Shown piece by piece: positions 1 to 7,349 of a stretch of 34,301 nucleotides of DNA. Origin of the DNA: Paracoccaceae bacterium (lineage in GTDB: Bacteria > Pseudomonadota > Alphaproteobacteria > Rhodobacterales > Rhodobacteraceae); the NCBI GenBank assembly GCA_013373325.1, contig JABXIA010000400.1, forward strand, positions 1 to 34,301, read 5' to 3'. A model generated the notes under the pieces. It saw only the letters and a program-made list of their open reading frames with translations, searched no databases and was not told the origin of the DNA. The position numbers and the translations under genes are program-made. Each line of letters opens with the position of its first letter. Position 1 is the first letter of the stretch.

Positions 1-138
1 CCACAGACGAACGGAGGCCAAACACTGCTTATGTTGATGCTGGCTGCGTCGGGATTGGCAATGGCGTTTGCCGTTTGGGCGGCATGGCTGAGGAAGAAGG
101 GTGGCTATCCGGCAAGGAGCAGCGATCCATCGCTTTGA
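1..138 (+). CDS. 3' end of a cut-off gene with a C-terminal membrane anchor (unknown)
   Basis: Frame 1 is open from the window edge to a TGA at 136-138, giving 45 residues of a protein whose start lies outside the window. The tail has one strongly hydrophobic stretch of about 23 residues (roughly residues 9-31, rich in Leu, Met, Ala and Trp) followed at once by Arg-Lys-Lys and a short polar end. That is the layout of a C-terminal transmembrane anchor with a cytoplasmic basic stop-transfer signal. I do not recognise the family. A minus-strand frame (29-223) and a second plus frame are also open over the same bases, so the coding call rests only on the hydrophobic-plus-basic pattern and is tentative. 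Confidence 0.35.
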   Translation, partial: PQTNGGQTLLMLMLAASGLAMAFAVWAAWLRKKGGYPARSSDPSL

Positions 139-306
139 GCCCAAACTGCGCGATAGCTGCACCCTGCGCGAATGCTGGCTTGGCTTTAATGATCCGATAA
201 CCTAATCTGCGCGGAACTATCATCTTGGAAGATGAAGCTCCCGCGTGACTCCAGAAGTCGCAGCCAGGAATGTCCTTCTTCAGTCAAACTGTGGAGGGCG
301 TCTTTT

Positions 307-667
307 TTGAACCATACCCTAAATGTGAATTTCGTTCCTGGACGTTATGCCGTCTCGCAACTTGCCACCGATGCTGACATTCCCGAGTGGTTTAGAGGGC
401 CAGGATTCAAGGCTGCTATCTATTCGGATGACGAGACAACCCTGGTTTGCCTCGAAGATCGTGTTCCTGCTGAAATCCAGACGGAAAAGGGTTGGGTTTG
501 CTTGCGCACTGTGGGTCCCTTTCCATTTGATGCTGCTGGAATTGTCCAATCGCTGATTGCGCCGCTGTCCTCCAATGACATCGGCGTATTTGTCGTCTGC
601 ACTTATGACGGCGAGCACGTGCTGATCCCAGCCACAGAAACTGAAAAGGCAATTCGGTGTCTGAGAG
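307..667 (+). pseudogene. ACT-domain protein gene, interrupted by an IS (5' part)
   Basis: The fragment encodes a small ACT-domain protein of the kind often annotated as aspartate-kinase-like or CASTOR-like ACT domain protein; it probably binds an amino acid, but its role is unknown. Visible family landmarks are FVPGRYAVSQL near the start, CLEDRVP, GWVCLRTVGPF and VVCTYDGEHVLIP. I prefer the TTG at 307 as start: GGAGGG at 293-298 lies 8 bases upstream and the protein then begins NHTLNVNFVPG, as expected for the family. An ATG at 232 in the same frame would add 25 residues of unlikely sequence. The IS at 668 breaks the gene after CLR. Joining 667 to 1727 (one copy of the duplicated 9 bp) restores the ending AAGHIIKN and a TAG at 1750-1752, about 128 residues. 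The gene was therefore intact before insertion. Confidence 0.7.
659..667. repeat. 9-bp target-site duplication of the IS (second copy 1718-1726)
   Basis: The sequence gtctgagag is found directly before the left IS end (659-667) and directly after the right end (1718-1726), with no mismatch. Nine base pairs is the duplication length known for the IS903 group of the IS5 family. Confidence 0.92.
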
Positions 668-1717
668 GGCTCTGTTGCACAAATCCCATGTGGGATTCAT
701 CTCATGAATCCAGCGTGGTAGCTGGGATGCATGAGCAGACCTACACCCCCGACCTACAGGACCAGGAACTGGCCAGCCTACAATGACGCGCTCAAGCGCC
801 GAGGCTCGCTGACGATCTGGTTCGACCCCGAGATGAGCTGGGATGCCGCGCCGACAGGCAGGCGTGGCCGCCAGCAGACCTACAGCGATGCCGCCATCCA
901 GACATGCCTTTCGATGAAGGTGCTGTTCGGCATGGCGCTTCGGCAGACGACAGGCTTCGTCGAAAGCCTGCTGCGGCTGGTCGGCCTCGACTGGGTGGTG
1001 CCCGACTTCAGCACCCTGTCCCGCCGCCAGAAGACCCTGGCCGTCAACATCCCCTACCGTGGCGCGAAGGGCCCGCTGCACCTGTTAATCGATAGCACCG
1101 GGATCAAAGTGGAGGGCGAAGGCGAGTGGCACGCCCGCAAGCATGGTGGTCCCAAGCGGCGCGTCTGGCGCAAGATCCACTTGGGGATTGATGAGGAAAC
1201 GCTGGAGGTTCGGGCCGTAGAGATCACAGGGAGCCATATCGGCGATGCGCCGGTGTTACCCGACCTGCTCAACCAGATCCCGGCGTACGAGCAGATCAGC
1301 AGCGTCACTGCCGACGGTGCCTACGACACCCGCAAATGCCACTATGCAATCGCTGACCGCGGCGCCCACGCTGTCATCCCGCCCCGCAAGAACGCCAAAC
1401 CGTGGAAGACCGTCACCGCCGGCGCGGTCGCACGAAACGAAGCACTGCGGGCATCGAAATACCTCGGTCGCGCCCTCTGGCGACGATGGAGCGGATACCA
1501 CCGCCGAAGCCGCGTCGAAACGAAGATGCACTGCGTGAAACTGCTGGGGCAGCGCCTCATGGCGCGGGACTTCGACCGACAGGTCGCGGAGCTTCAGGTC
1601 CGTATCGCCGTTCTGAACGGCTACACCGCGCTCGGCATCCCTGTCACAGAACCCGTGGGATAAGTCTGTCCGGAGAAAGGGGAACCCCGGGCATCAGCCG
1701 ATTTGTGCAACAGAGCC
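668..1717 (+). mobile_element. Complete IS5-family element, IS903 group, 1050 bp
   Basis: The element is bounded by perfect 18-bp terminal inverted repeats, ggctctgttgcacaaatc at 668-685 and its reverse complement at 1700-1717. It carries one transposase gene in the same direction and is flanked by a 9-bp direct repeat. Total length (1050 bp), end length and duplication length all match the IS903 group (IS903 itself is about 1.06 kb with 18-bp ends and 9-bp duplications). Undamaged ends, intact reading frame and perfect duplication indicate a recent insertion that may still be mobile. Confidence 0.93.
731..1663 (+). CDS. IS5-family (IS903-group) DDE transposase
   Basis: This 310-residue protein is the transposase of the surrounding element; it cuts and joins the IS ends in the cytoplasm. 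The DDE catalytic triad is readable: the first Asp in LLIDSTGIKV, the second in VTADGAYDT, and the Glu in RRSRVETKMHC, the YREK-like signature region of IS5 enzymes. The N-terminal part (about residues 1-95) contains the DNA-binding region with GRRGRQQTYSDAAIQ and a FVESLLRLVGLDWVVPDFST segment typical of the group. Length is usual for IS903-type transposases (about 307). The start lies 46 bases inside the left inverted repeat and the stop 54 bases before the right end. No frameshift is needed. I see nothing damaged in it. Confidence 0.95.
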   Translation: MSRPTPPTYRTRNWPAYNDALKRRGSLTIWFDPEMSWDAAPTGRRGRQQTYSDAAIQTCLSMKVLFGMALRQTTGFVESLLRLVGLDWVVPDFSTLSRRQKTLAVNIPYRGAKGPLHLLIDSTGIKVEGEGEWHARKHGGPKRRVWRKIHLGIDEETLEVRAVEITGSHIGDAPVLPDLLNQIPAYEQISSVTADGAYDTRKCHYAIADRGAHAVIPPRKNAKPWKTVTAGAVARNEALRASKYLGRALWRRWSGYHRRSRVETKMHCVKLLGQRLMARDFDRQVAELQVRIAVLNGYTALGIPVTEPVG

Positions 1718-1752
1718 GTCTGAGAGCAGCAGGGCACATCATAAAAAACTAG
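1718..1752 (+). pseudogene. 3' end of the interrupted ACT-domain gene
   Basis: After the second copy of the target duplication, cagcagggcacatcataa and the following bases continue the ACT-domain frame as AAGHIIKN and then TAG (1750-1752). A terminal LRAAGH is typical for this small ACT family, which supports the reconstruction. The piece has no start of its own and is not expected to be expressed. Confidence 0.6.
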
Positions 1753-1793
1753 CATCTAACGTATATAACGAACTGAAAAGGTTGAGAGAAAGT

Positions 1794-2276
1794 ATGCCGA
1801 CTGGATTAACTGGAAGCTGTCTTTGCGGGAAGGTGACTTACGACACAGGTAGCGAACCGCTTTGGGTCACCATTTGCCACTGCAAGTTTTGCCAACGTGC
1901 GACTGGGTCTGATCGAATGATCCAGCCGGTTTTTGAGAAACAAGACTTTAGCTTCACCGCTGCCACCCCTGCAGTCTTCACGCAACCCTCTGACGGAAGC
2001 GGCAAAAACATCAGCGCGCACTTCTGCTCGGATTGCGGTACCAAATTGGCGCTGACCTTTGAAAGGTGGCCGGACAAGATTGGCATATACCTGGGAACGC
2101 TGGACAGTCCGGATGCGATCAAGGTCGGGCCTGACAATAGTAAGCACATATTCGTTTCCGAGGCTCAGCCAGGGACTCTGTTGCCTCCTAACGTGAAGAT
2201 CTTCGATCATCATGCGGCAGAAATTGATGGAACGCCAATCGAGCCAACCATTCATTCGAAGCCAGTCGCCACTTAA
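1794..2276 (+). CDS. GFA (glutathione-dependent formaldehyde-activating enzyme)-like zinc protein
   Basis: A 160-residue protein of the GFA/CENP-V fold. The zinc-binding cysteines are in the usual places: GSCLCGKV near the N terminus, CHCKFCQ about 20 residues later, and HFCSDCGTKL in the second half. The namesake (Gfa of Paracoccus) was linked to S-hydroxymethylglutathione formation, but most family members have no proven reaction, so only 'GFA-like' is safe. I start at the ATG at 1794, which gives MPTGLTGSCLCG, the usual short lead; the in-frame TTG at 1782 has no room for a ribosome site. Base composition is less GC-rich than the catabolic genes downstream, as in the rest of this mobile-element zone. 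It lies 41 bases after the ACT-gene stop and was perhaps in the same transcript before the IS arrived. Confidence 0.85.
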   Translation: MPTGLTGSCLCGKVTYDTGSEPLWVTICHCKFCQRATGSDRMIQPVFEKQDFSFTAATPAVFTQPSDGSGKNISAHFCSDCGTKLALTFERWPDKIGIYLGTLDSPDAIKVGPDNSKHIFVSEAQPGTLLPPNVKIFDHHAAEIDGTPIEPTIHSKPVAT

Positions 2277-2389
2277 CAGCAGCAGCCATTGGCGCAACCG
2301 CAGCGAAAGCCCGTTTCGTCCGGCCTCTTCGATGGTCGATCCCGGTCGCGGCGAACGGGCGGTTTGGATTTGGCCGATATTTAAACCGA

Positions 2390-2638
2390 TGAATGACCGC
2401 AATCGGGAAATCCGCTGCGTCGCCACAAGAACCCTGCCGCAAAGGCGAAAGCTTTCTGCATCAGCAATAGCGGCGTGAGCAAAAGGCGGGTTTGTCCCGC
2501 TCACTGCTAGTCCAATCCCCACCAAATGAAGGGCCGCTGTCTCGGAAAATCGCCGCGCGGCCGAAAGTTTCGCTCTGCTGTTGCGAGGCTTTTCAGCGTC
2601 AGCAGTAGCCGCAGGAACAAAAGCCGGCTTCTCCCGCT
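2390..2638. repeat. Two diverged tandem units of about 138 bp
   Basis: Bases 2445-2501 and 2583-2638 align over almost their full length at roughly 70 percent identity by eye. Both contain a cagcaatagc/cagcagtagc core, a caaaag run, and end in tcccgct. Weaker similarity continues upstream (about 2390-2444 against 2525-2582). The offset is 138 bases. The function is unknown; it is probably an old duplication in decaying sequence. Confidence 0.5.
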
Positions 2639-2691
2639 GTGCGGTTCTTCAGTCTTCAGAAATGCTGCAGAATGCACGAACGGCGGCAATG

Positions 2692-2775
2692 CAATGAATA
2701 GCGCTGCCTCGTTCGGCCAGATTTAAGGCGACAACCAGGCGTGCCTTGTAGGATTTTTCAAATTTCCCGGCCTGC
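2692..2775. repeat. Diverged copy 1 of a dispersed intergenic segment
   Basis: The segment shares agcgctgcc, cgttc, gccaga, aagg, gacaacc and ttgtag in the same order with 19895-19980, with about 75 percent identity by eye. Read on the minus strand both give YKA..VV.L.LAERGSA, so the pair may come from an old small coding sequence or from a dispersed element. Confidence 0.45.
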
Positions 2776-2854
2776 GAATTGAGCCCTTCGACCCAAACGA
2801 ACGAACCCGATACTTCTTCAACGTTTTTTTCGCACGATGCCAAAGTTTCAACGG

Positions 2855-3955
2855 TCAATGCCAGACAGGTCGACGTTCCAAGTCTTCAGCACGCTGGAGC
2901 AGCCGGGATGCAATCCGGAGGTCGATGCGCATCCCATATTGGCAAGTGCGGTCAACAGCTTCGGTAACAGCTTGGACGGCGATGGACGAAAGATGCCGTT
3001 TAGCGCCTTCCCGCCGCACAAAATCACTCAGTTCCATGGCTGTAAGCTCGCGCAACCGGACAGGCGGGCACCTGCTGAGAAGCGGTTCAGGCAGCAGGCT
3101 GTAATTGTTGGACGTCAGCACCCAGCCCACCCAGCTCATGTCGAACTTCACCTGATAGTAAGGGCAATTCCAGCGTTTGGCAGTCATGGGTTCGAGCAAC
3201 GGCAAGAGCGCCTCAGCCAGACCAAAAGTATGGCCTTTATTGGACGTAGCTTTCCCGGCCTTTTCCACTTCATCCACGACAAGGATCGGGTTTGCTACGC
3301 CCGCCTGCAGAATGGTTTCCAGCACGCGCCCCGGATACGCACTGCCCCAGCCCCGCTGCGACCCGACAACGCCGAACGAGGCGTTCTCGCTGGTAGCTTC
3401 AACAACGGCCGTTGGGACTGTGAGCAACTGCCCGAGGCGCCGCGCCCAGTGGCTCTTACCGATGCCGGGCGGCCCATCCAGAAGCATGGGCGGCAGCCGC
3501 AGGCCCGGCCACCCTTCGCGTACAGACCGGCGCATCGCATGCCACACTGCTTCCGTCGCCGGGGCCATCCAAGGCATTTCCCCATGCAGTTCAGCCGCCA
3601 GTTCATCAGCCTGGTGTTCGGTAGCGATCGCAACCAGCCTGACGCCATCCCGAAATACAGAGAGCCGCTCCCGGTGCTCCCGGCTGAGATGCCCCATGCC
3701 GGAAGCTGCCTTCCGGCGCTCAAGAAGAAGATCAACACGGCGTTTGATCCGCGCTCTGTCCTGTTCGCTGGGGCTGGTGGAGTGGCGGCGCCTTGCGGCT
3801 TTTTCACCGCTGTCTTCGCCCTCCGCACCAGCGCTGGTATCTGGCAGCTGCCGGCTTCGCAGGTCGCGCAGGTGCTGCACGAACCGTTTTTCCAGCGAGT
3901 AGGTGGTGTCCTCCGGGCTGAAAAAACGGGCTTCGATAAAGGGGATGCGGGACAT
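2855..3955 (-). CDS. AAA+ ATPase, Lon-like ATPase core without a protease domain
   Basis: This 366-residue protein carries a complete AAA+ ATPase module in its C-terminal half: Walker A GPPGIGKSHWARRLG, Walker B ILVVDEVEKA, a sensor-1-like LTSNN and an LLSRC segment suitable for the arginine finger, followed by a helical lid. The pattern resembles the ATPase core of Lon, but no Ser-Lys protease domain follows. The first half has a basic, charged segment (ARIKRRVDLLLERRK) that could be helical or coiled. I start at the ATG at 3953-3955 (MSRIPFIEARFF). The frame is open up to 4210, but that extension lies over an IS66 transposase remnant in a different frame and cannot be original. The ribosome site is weak. 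The function is unknown; an association with mobile DNA is inferred only from its neighbours. Confidence 0.8.
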   Translation of the reverse strand: MSRIPFIEARFFSPEDTTYSLEKRFVQHLRDLRSRQLPDTSAGAEGEDSGEKAARRRHSTSPSEQDRARIKRRVDLLLERRKAASGMGHLSREHRERLSVFRDGVRLVAIATEHQADELAAELHGEMPWMAPATEAVWHAMRRSVREGWPGLRLPPMLLDGPPGIGKSHWARRLGQLLTVPTAVVEATSENASFGVVGSQRGWGSAYPGRVLETILQAGVANPILVVDEVEKAGKATSNKGHTFGLAEALLPLLEPMTAKRWNCPYYQVKFDMSWVGWVLTSNNYSLLPEPLLSRCPPVRLRELTAMELSDFVRREGAKRHLSSIAVQAVTEAVDRTCQYGMRIDLRIASRLLQRAEDLERRPVWH

Positions 3956-4077
3956 CAGGGGAAAACCTTTGGCAAAATTGGCCTGTTGGCTGGGAAGGCT
4001 CCAGCCGCTGAACAAAGGATTGGCTGTTGGATTTACAGGAATACGGGCTTGCGGCTGTTTGGTGCTGTCACCTGGGT

Positions 4078-4263
4078 CTAATCGACCTCTTCGAAAAGTG
4101 CGTTGAACTGGACTTTGCTCAATGTTTCGGGCCCGGCTTGCGGTTTCGGCCAGGTGAAGCGCTTGCCATTCAGCCGTTTCATGATCAGCACAAGGCCTGA
4201 ACCATCCCAAGCCAGAAGCTTCAATCGGTCGGCACGCCGGGACAGGAATTGGTAACGCCGGTC
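4078..4263 (-). pseudogene. IS66-family TnpB (Orf2) remnant
   Basis: On the minus strand from about 4263 to the TAG at 4080-4078 one frame reads RRADRLKLLAWDGSGLVL and then MKRLNGKRFTWPKPQ, ending in FNALFEEVD. This is the conserved second half of the IS66 accessory protein TnpB (usual pattern RRGDRLKLLxWDGxGLxLxxKRLExGRFxWP). The N-terminal half and the last few residues after VD (normally WR and on) are missing, so about 60 of roughly 115 codons remain. Neither IS66 end nor the large transposase gene is seen nearby. The remnant lies directly upstream of the AAA+ gene and shows that the longer AAA+ frame is spurious. Confidence 0.8.
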
Positions 4264-4342
4264 AGACCGTCTCCGCGAATGATCTACGCCACGTCCGTGC
4301 TCAAGCGCTCAAACAGTGTGTGCCATCCATCGCCAGAGGTGA

Positions 4343-5116
4343 ACGATCAAGCTCATCAAAGAATTCAACGACAGTCAAACCCTCATGCCCAACGGAAGGC
4401 CAGGAGAAATACTCTATTGCAAACTCGATGGTTCGGTCAGCTGGAAGGACCTTGGGCAAAAGACGCTCGAAAAGCTCGGGTACAGCGCCTCTCCCAGGCG
4501 GACGCAGAGCGAAATCTGGCGTCTCGTACGCCATCACAGTCGCGAACTCGGCGTGATAGGCTTTTACTACGACGAGTGCCAACACGTCTTCACGCCTGGT
4601 TCCAAGTCGAACCGCATTTTCTTGGATAGCTTCAAGTCCCTGATGAAAGAACCCGAATGGCCCCTGATACTGGTCTTATCAGGTGTCCCAGCCCTTGGGA
4701 CATATGTGCATTCCGAAGAGCAGCTATCCCACTTGCTGACACCGGTTCATTTCGATGAGATCACCCTTGGCAAGAGCGCCGACCCGACCAAGGACCCTGA
4801 CATGATCGAGCTGAACAAACTTGTATATGCTTATGCCGAACTGGCTGAGGTCGATGTCGAGGCGGTAGTGGATGTCGACTTCCTGGAGCGGCTGGACTTT
4901 GCATGTTGCTCACGCTGGGGGCTGGTCATTGAGCTCATGATTAGGGCATTCGCGTTGTGTCGGATGCGCGGAAAGGATGTTGCCACACTCAAGATGTTCA
5001 CGAAAGCGTACGATAGGGGTTCCCGTCTCCCCAAAGGCCTATCACCCTTCACAGCACCGGACTACCGGGACATCTTCGATAGGGCGAAGCTCCTAGAGAT
5101 AATCAACAAGACATAG
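4343..5116 (+). pseudogene. TniB/TnsC-type transposition ATPase, N-terminally truncated
   Basis: Reading TIKLIKEF from 4343 and then MPNGRPGEILYCKL, this frame (257 codons) matches the part of TniB-family ATP-binding proteins that comes just after the P-loop. The Walker B region is present (GVIGFYYDECQHVF), as is the sensor region LILVLSGVPALGTYV, and the length to the C terminus is normal. The Walker A GxxGxGKT and everything before it are missing: a TGA at 4340 stops the frame just where the P-loop Lys-Thr should be. TniB proteins are AAA+ regulators that select targets for the TniA transposase in Tn5053/Tn402/Tn7-like elements. Without a P-loop it should not bind ATP. If translated, the first ATG is 4385. 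No tniA or tniQ is near. Confidence 0.75.
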
Positions 5117-5145
5117 CAGATGCGGTGAAATCAACGGTTGCACTG

Positions 5146-5171
5146 AGGGCTCGTATTCGCGGGCCCTTTTT
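5146..5171 (+). terminator. Rho-independent terminator after the TniB remnant
   Basis: An 8-bp stem (agggctcg at 5146-5153 with cgggccct at 5160-5167, one G-T pair) with a 6-base loop runs straight into a T run (5167-5171). It is 30 bases after the tniB stop. Confidence 0.7.
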
Positions 5172-5183
5172 CTTGGCTAAGGG

Positions 5184-5314
5184 TGTGCATGCTTATGTGT
5201 TTGCTGTGCATGCTTATGCCTCAGTGAGCAGAAGGGAAATCATCAAGTAGCTGATTAATAACAGATTTTTGCGGCGCCACGTCGATACGAATCGAATGGG
5301 TGTGCAAACTTATG
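5184..5314 (+). repeat. Three copies of a 14-bp motif, candidate transposon-end binding sites
   Basis: The motif tgtgcatgcttatg is found exactly at 5184-5197 and 5205-5218, 21 bases apart (two helical turns), and again as tgtgcaaacttatg at 5301-5314 (12 of 14). All are in the same direction and lie 70-200 bases after the tniB stop. Several directly repeated transposase sites near the ends are a known trait of Tn7- and Tn5053-type elements; their role here is inference. Confidence 0.5.
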
Positions 5315-5673
5315 AGTCATTGGCAATCAGTTAGTAAGTAGCTTCCTTCGGCGCAGGGCACGTATAGTGGACCTATACAGGGGCCGAATTTGAAGCCACA
5401 GAGATTTCAGCAGCCATTCATGATCTCCCTCGCCTTGCCCTTCCCCGCCAATGTGCGTGCAAATAGCACTTCGCAACTGCCGCGGGCTTGCTCTCGAAAG
5501 GCTGACTGAATCCTGCCGTAACTGTCGTTTGCGGATGCGGCATAACGCGTGGCAGATGGAGTCATCGGCTCAAGTCCGTAAATTGAGATAGCGCCAAGGA
5601 GGGGGTAGCAGAGCGCAGACCACCGCAGATGCAGCTCTGCTTTCCTTGCAGCAGCTGATTGCAGAGGGCTGGC

Positions 5674-6861
5674 TCAGTCTTGCCGCCTTTCCGGAGATGC
5701 ATCTGACAGGCTGCCCTTGCACAGCTGTGCGGCAAGGTATTGCTGGAAGTACCAAACCGTGCGCTCCTTCGACGACAGCCGCCCGGGCGCCGCGGCCAGC
5801 GCCTTGGCGTTCTGCGCGATGCCGCCGATGATCGGTTTGTCCTCATCGTTGATACGGTCGAATCCGGCCTTCAGCTCTGCGGCATAGGCGGCGTGCTCCT
5901 CCGGATCTTCCGGCACCGCGCCGGGGTAGTAATCAGCCCCCCAGAATACCTTGACCCTGTCGGTGCCATAGGGTTGCAGCGACAGCCAGAAGGTGCGCTC
6001 AGCCACAACCGACATCACATGGCAGGGGAAAATCGCCGACAGTACCGCTTTTTCGCGCTCCTCACCGGTCAGCAGCGGATTGTCCACCTGCATATCCGAA
6101 TTGCGTTCATAGGATTTGCCGGGCACCCTGCCCTGCTCATAAAGGCTGTAGGCCGCGCCGCCATGCATCGCATTGGCCAGCCGGGTCGGCATCGCCGGTT
6201 CGATGGTCTGGGCGTGGGCCACAAACAGGTGATAGCCCTCAGTGAAATTCTGCACCAGGATCTTCCAGTTGGTGTCCCAGATCTCCTCAGCCCGGAACAG
6301 GGTGCGGTACTTCGGCAGCTGGTAATTCTCCAGCCGCTTGGACAGGCCCGCCAACCGCGGTCCCAGAGGCGCGGCATTGGGATCAAGCGAGACATAGACC
6401 CAGCCTTGCCAGACCTCGACCTGAAACTGCGGCAGGCAGACCTCCTTCTTGTTAAAATTGTCGCGCATATGGGCGGCGCCGATCAGCTGGCCGTCCAGGT
6501 TGTATGTCCAGGCATGATAGGGGCAGCTGATCCGGCCGCGGATATTGCCCGCGCCTTCCAGCAGGGTCGCCATCCGGTGGCGGCAGACATTGGACATCGC
6601 CCGCAGCACCCCGTCCCGGTCGCGCAGCACCACCACCGGATCGCGCCCGATGGTGGTGGCGCGGTAGTCACCGGGGTTCTCAAACTCATCCTCCCGGCCG
6701 ACACAGAACCATTCGTGATTGAAGATCTCGTCCAGCTCCAGTTCCAGGAACTCCGGCGAAGTATAAACCTGCGGCGGCGTTGCCTCGGCCAGGTCATCCG
6801 GCAGCGCGGCATTGCGCGCTACCGCATCCAACAGCTCATCAACTGACATGCGGGGGGTCAT
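5674..6861 (-). CDS. Rieske non-heme iron oxygenase, alpha subunit
   Basis: A 395-residue aromatic-ring-hydroxylating-type oxygenase. The Rieske [2Fe-2S] ligands are C93-R-H95 and C113-P-Y-H116. The mononuclear iron site is NFTEGYHLFVAH with H211 and H216, and an Asp in the later FDRINDEDKP is a candidate carboxylate. The pattern is close to the glycine-betaine/stachydrine/carnitine demethylating group rather than to ring dioxygenases, so oxidative N-demethylation is a reasonable guess. No beta subunit or ferredoxin reductase is adjacent; an electron donor must come from elsewhere. I start at 6861: AAGGAG lies 7 bases upstream, and the ATG overlaps the TGA of the SoxG-like gene (ATGA), which suggests translational coupling. 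The long upstream frame to 7230 is a shadow of that gene. It is the last gene of the LysR-linked operon. Confidence 0.9.
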   Translation of the reverse strand: MTPRMSVDELLDAVARNAALPDDLAEATPPQVYTSPEFLELELDEIFNHEWFCVGREDEFENPGDYRATTIGRDPVVVLRDRDGVLRAMSNVCRHRMATLLEGAGNIRGRISCPYHAWTYNLDGQLIGAAHMRDNFNKKEVCLPQFQVEVWQGWVYVSLDPNAAPLGPRLAGLSKRLENYQLPKYRTLFRAEEIWDTNWKILVQNFTEGYHLFVAHAQTIEPAMPTRLANAMHGGAAYSLYEQGRVPGKSYERNSDMQVDNPLLTGEEREKAVLSAIFPCHVMSVVAERTFWLSLQPYGTDRVKVFWGADYYPGAVPEDPEEHAAYAAELKAGFDRINDEDKPIIGGIAQNAKALAAAPGRLSSKERTVWYFQQYLAAQLCKGSLSDASPERRQD

Positions 6862-7349
6862 TCCAGCTCTCCTTCTGCAGGAATAAAGGGGGTTTCGCGC
6901 GTTTTCAGCCCGTATTGCAGGGCGCTGCCCTCCAGCAACTCCCGCAGCGAGGCGGCAAAGCTGCTCGGTAGTGCCAGGGTAAAGCCCGCATTGGTGCGCC
7001 ACAGGGTGACGCCAACGTGGTGAAAGGCGGTGGAGGTGGCGCAGCCAGCAGGAAAGGCAGAGGGGCGCAGGTCCTGCGGCAGAAAAGGGTTCAGCAGCAC
7101 AGGCGCTTGCGGTCCCGAGACCTGCATCAGTGTCCGGGCGCTGGAAATATCCGGAACGGCGCAGGTGCAGCCGCCCTGCGCGGGCGCTGTTTGGCAGCCC
7201 GCGGCGGCAGCGGCCAGCGTCTCCGGCCATGCGGCGATCTGGGTGAGGCGGAAGCCGGTTAGCAGGCTTAGGGTGACACCCGCAGGCCCGGGCTTACCAC
7301 CGCGCACAGGCACCAGCTGCTTTTGAAGTGCATTCATTTGGTCATCCAT
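6858..7349 (-). CDS. soxG: Sarcosine oxidase gamma-subunit-like protein (SoxG)
   Basis: A 163-residue protein resembling the gamma subunit of heterotetrameric sarcosine oxidase, itself related to the folate-binding GcvT fold. Visible family-type segments are SSARTLMQVSGPQAPVLLNP and the stretch AFHHVGVTLWRTNAGFTLALP followed by SFAASLRELLEGSALQYG. In intact operons the order is soxB-soxD-soxA-soxG, and here it follows a remnant carrying soxB and soxA pieces, which supports the name. It starts at the ATG 7347-7349, overlapping the upstream stop; GGAAGGAGAG lies about 9 bases before. It ends in an ATGA overlap with the Rieske gene. It is somewhat shorter than usual (about 180-200). Without alpha, beta and delta partners it cannot form sarcosine oxidase; it may serve another complex or be drifting. 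Confidence 0.65.
   Translation of the reverse strand: MDDQMNALQKQLVPVRGGKPGPAGVTLSLLTGFRLTQIAAWPETLAAAAAGCQTAPAQGGCTCAVPDISSARTLMQVSGPQAPVLLNPFLPQDLRPSAFPAGCATSTAFHHVGVTLWRTNAGFTLALPSSFAASLRELLEGSALQYGLKTRETPFIPAEGELE

Larger units (their letters stand above)
2277..2854. other. Non-coding stretch with decayed repeats
   Basis: No convincing gene is present in these 578 bases between two converging genes. The short frames here lack ribosome sites and have no recognisable protein pattern. The stretch holds two diverged tandem units (listed separately) and, at about 2692-2775, a segment that resembles another intergenic segment at about 19895-19980. Confidence 0.6.
5117..5673. other. Non-coding stretch with terminator and short repeated motif
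   Basis: No gene is supported in these 557 bases. They hold the tniB terminator, three copies of tgtgcatgcttatg-like motifs (5184-5314) and a 6-bp inverted repeat gtatag-N5-ctatac at 5362-5378. From about 5400 to the Rieske gene stop (5674) I see nothing recognisable. Confidence 0.6.

Noticed and set aside
2649-2858. 69-codon minus-strand frame starting at a TTG beside the AAA+ stop
   Set aside because: It has no proper start or ribosome site; its second half is the dispersed segment also found near 19.9 kb, so I treat it as a relic rather than a gene.
2837-4081. 414-codon plus-strand frame
   Set aside because: Antisense to the AAA+ ATPase, whose Walker motifs show the minus strand is coding.
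3956-4210. N-terminal extension of the AAA+ frame
   Set aside because: The extension lies over IS66 TnpB codons read in a different frame, so it cannot be original protein sequence.
4249-4629. 126-codon plus-strand frame over the start of TniB
   Set aside because: It is out of frame with the TniB motifs and has no recognisable pattern.
5362-5378. Inverted repeat gtatag-N5-ctatac
   Set aside because: A single 6-bp arm pair with no promoter or gene that it would control; could be chance.
6862-7230. N-terminal extension of the Rieske frame
   Set aside because: It overlaps the SoxG-like gene; the ATG at 6861 has a good ribosome site and an ATGA overlap.
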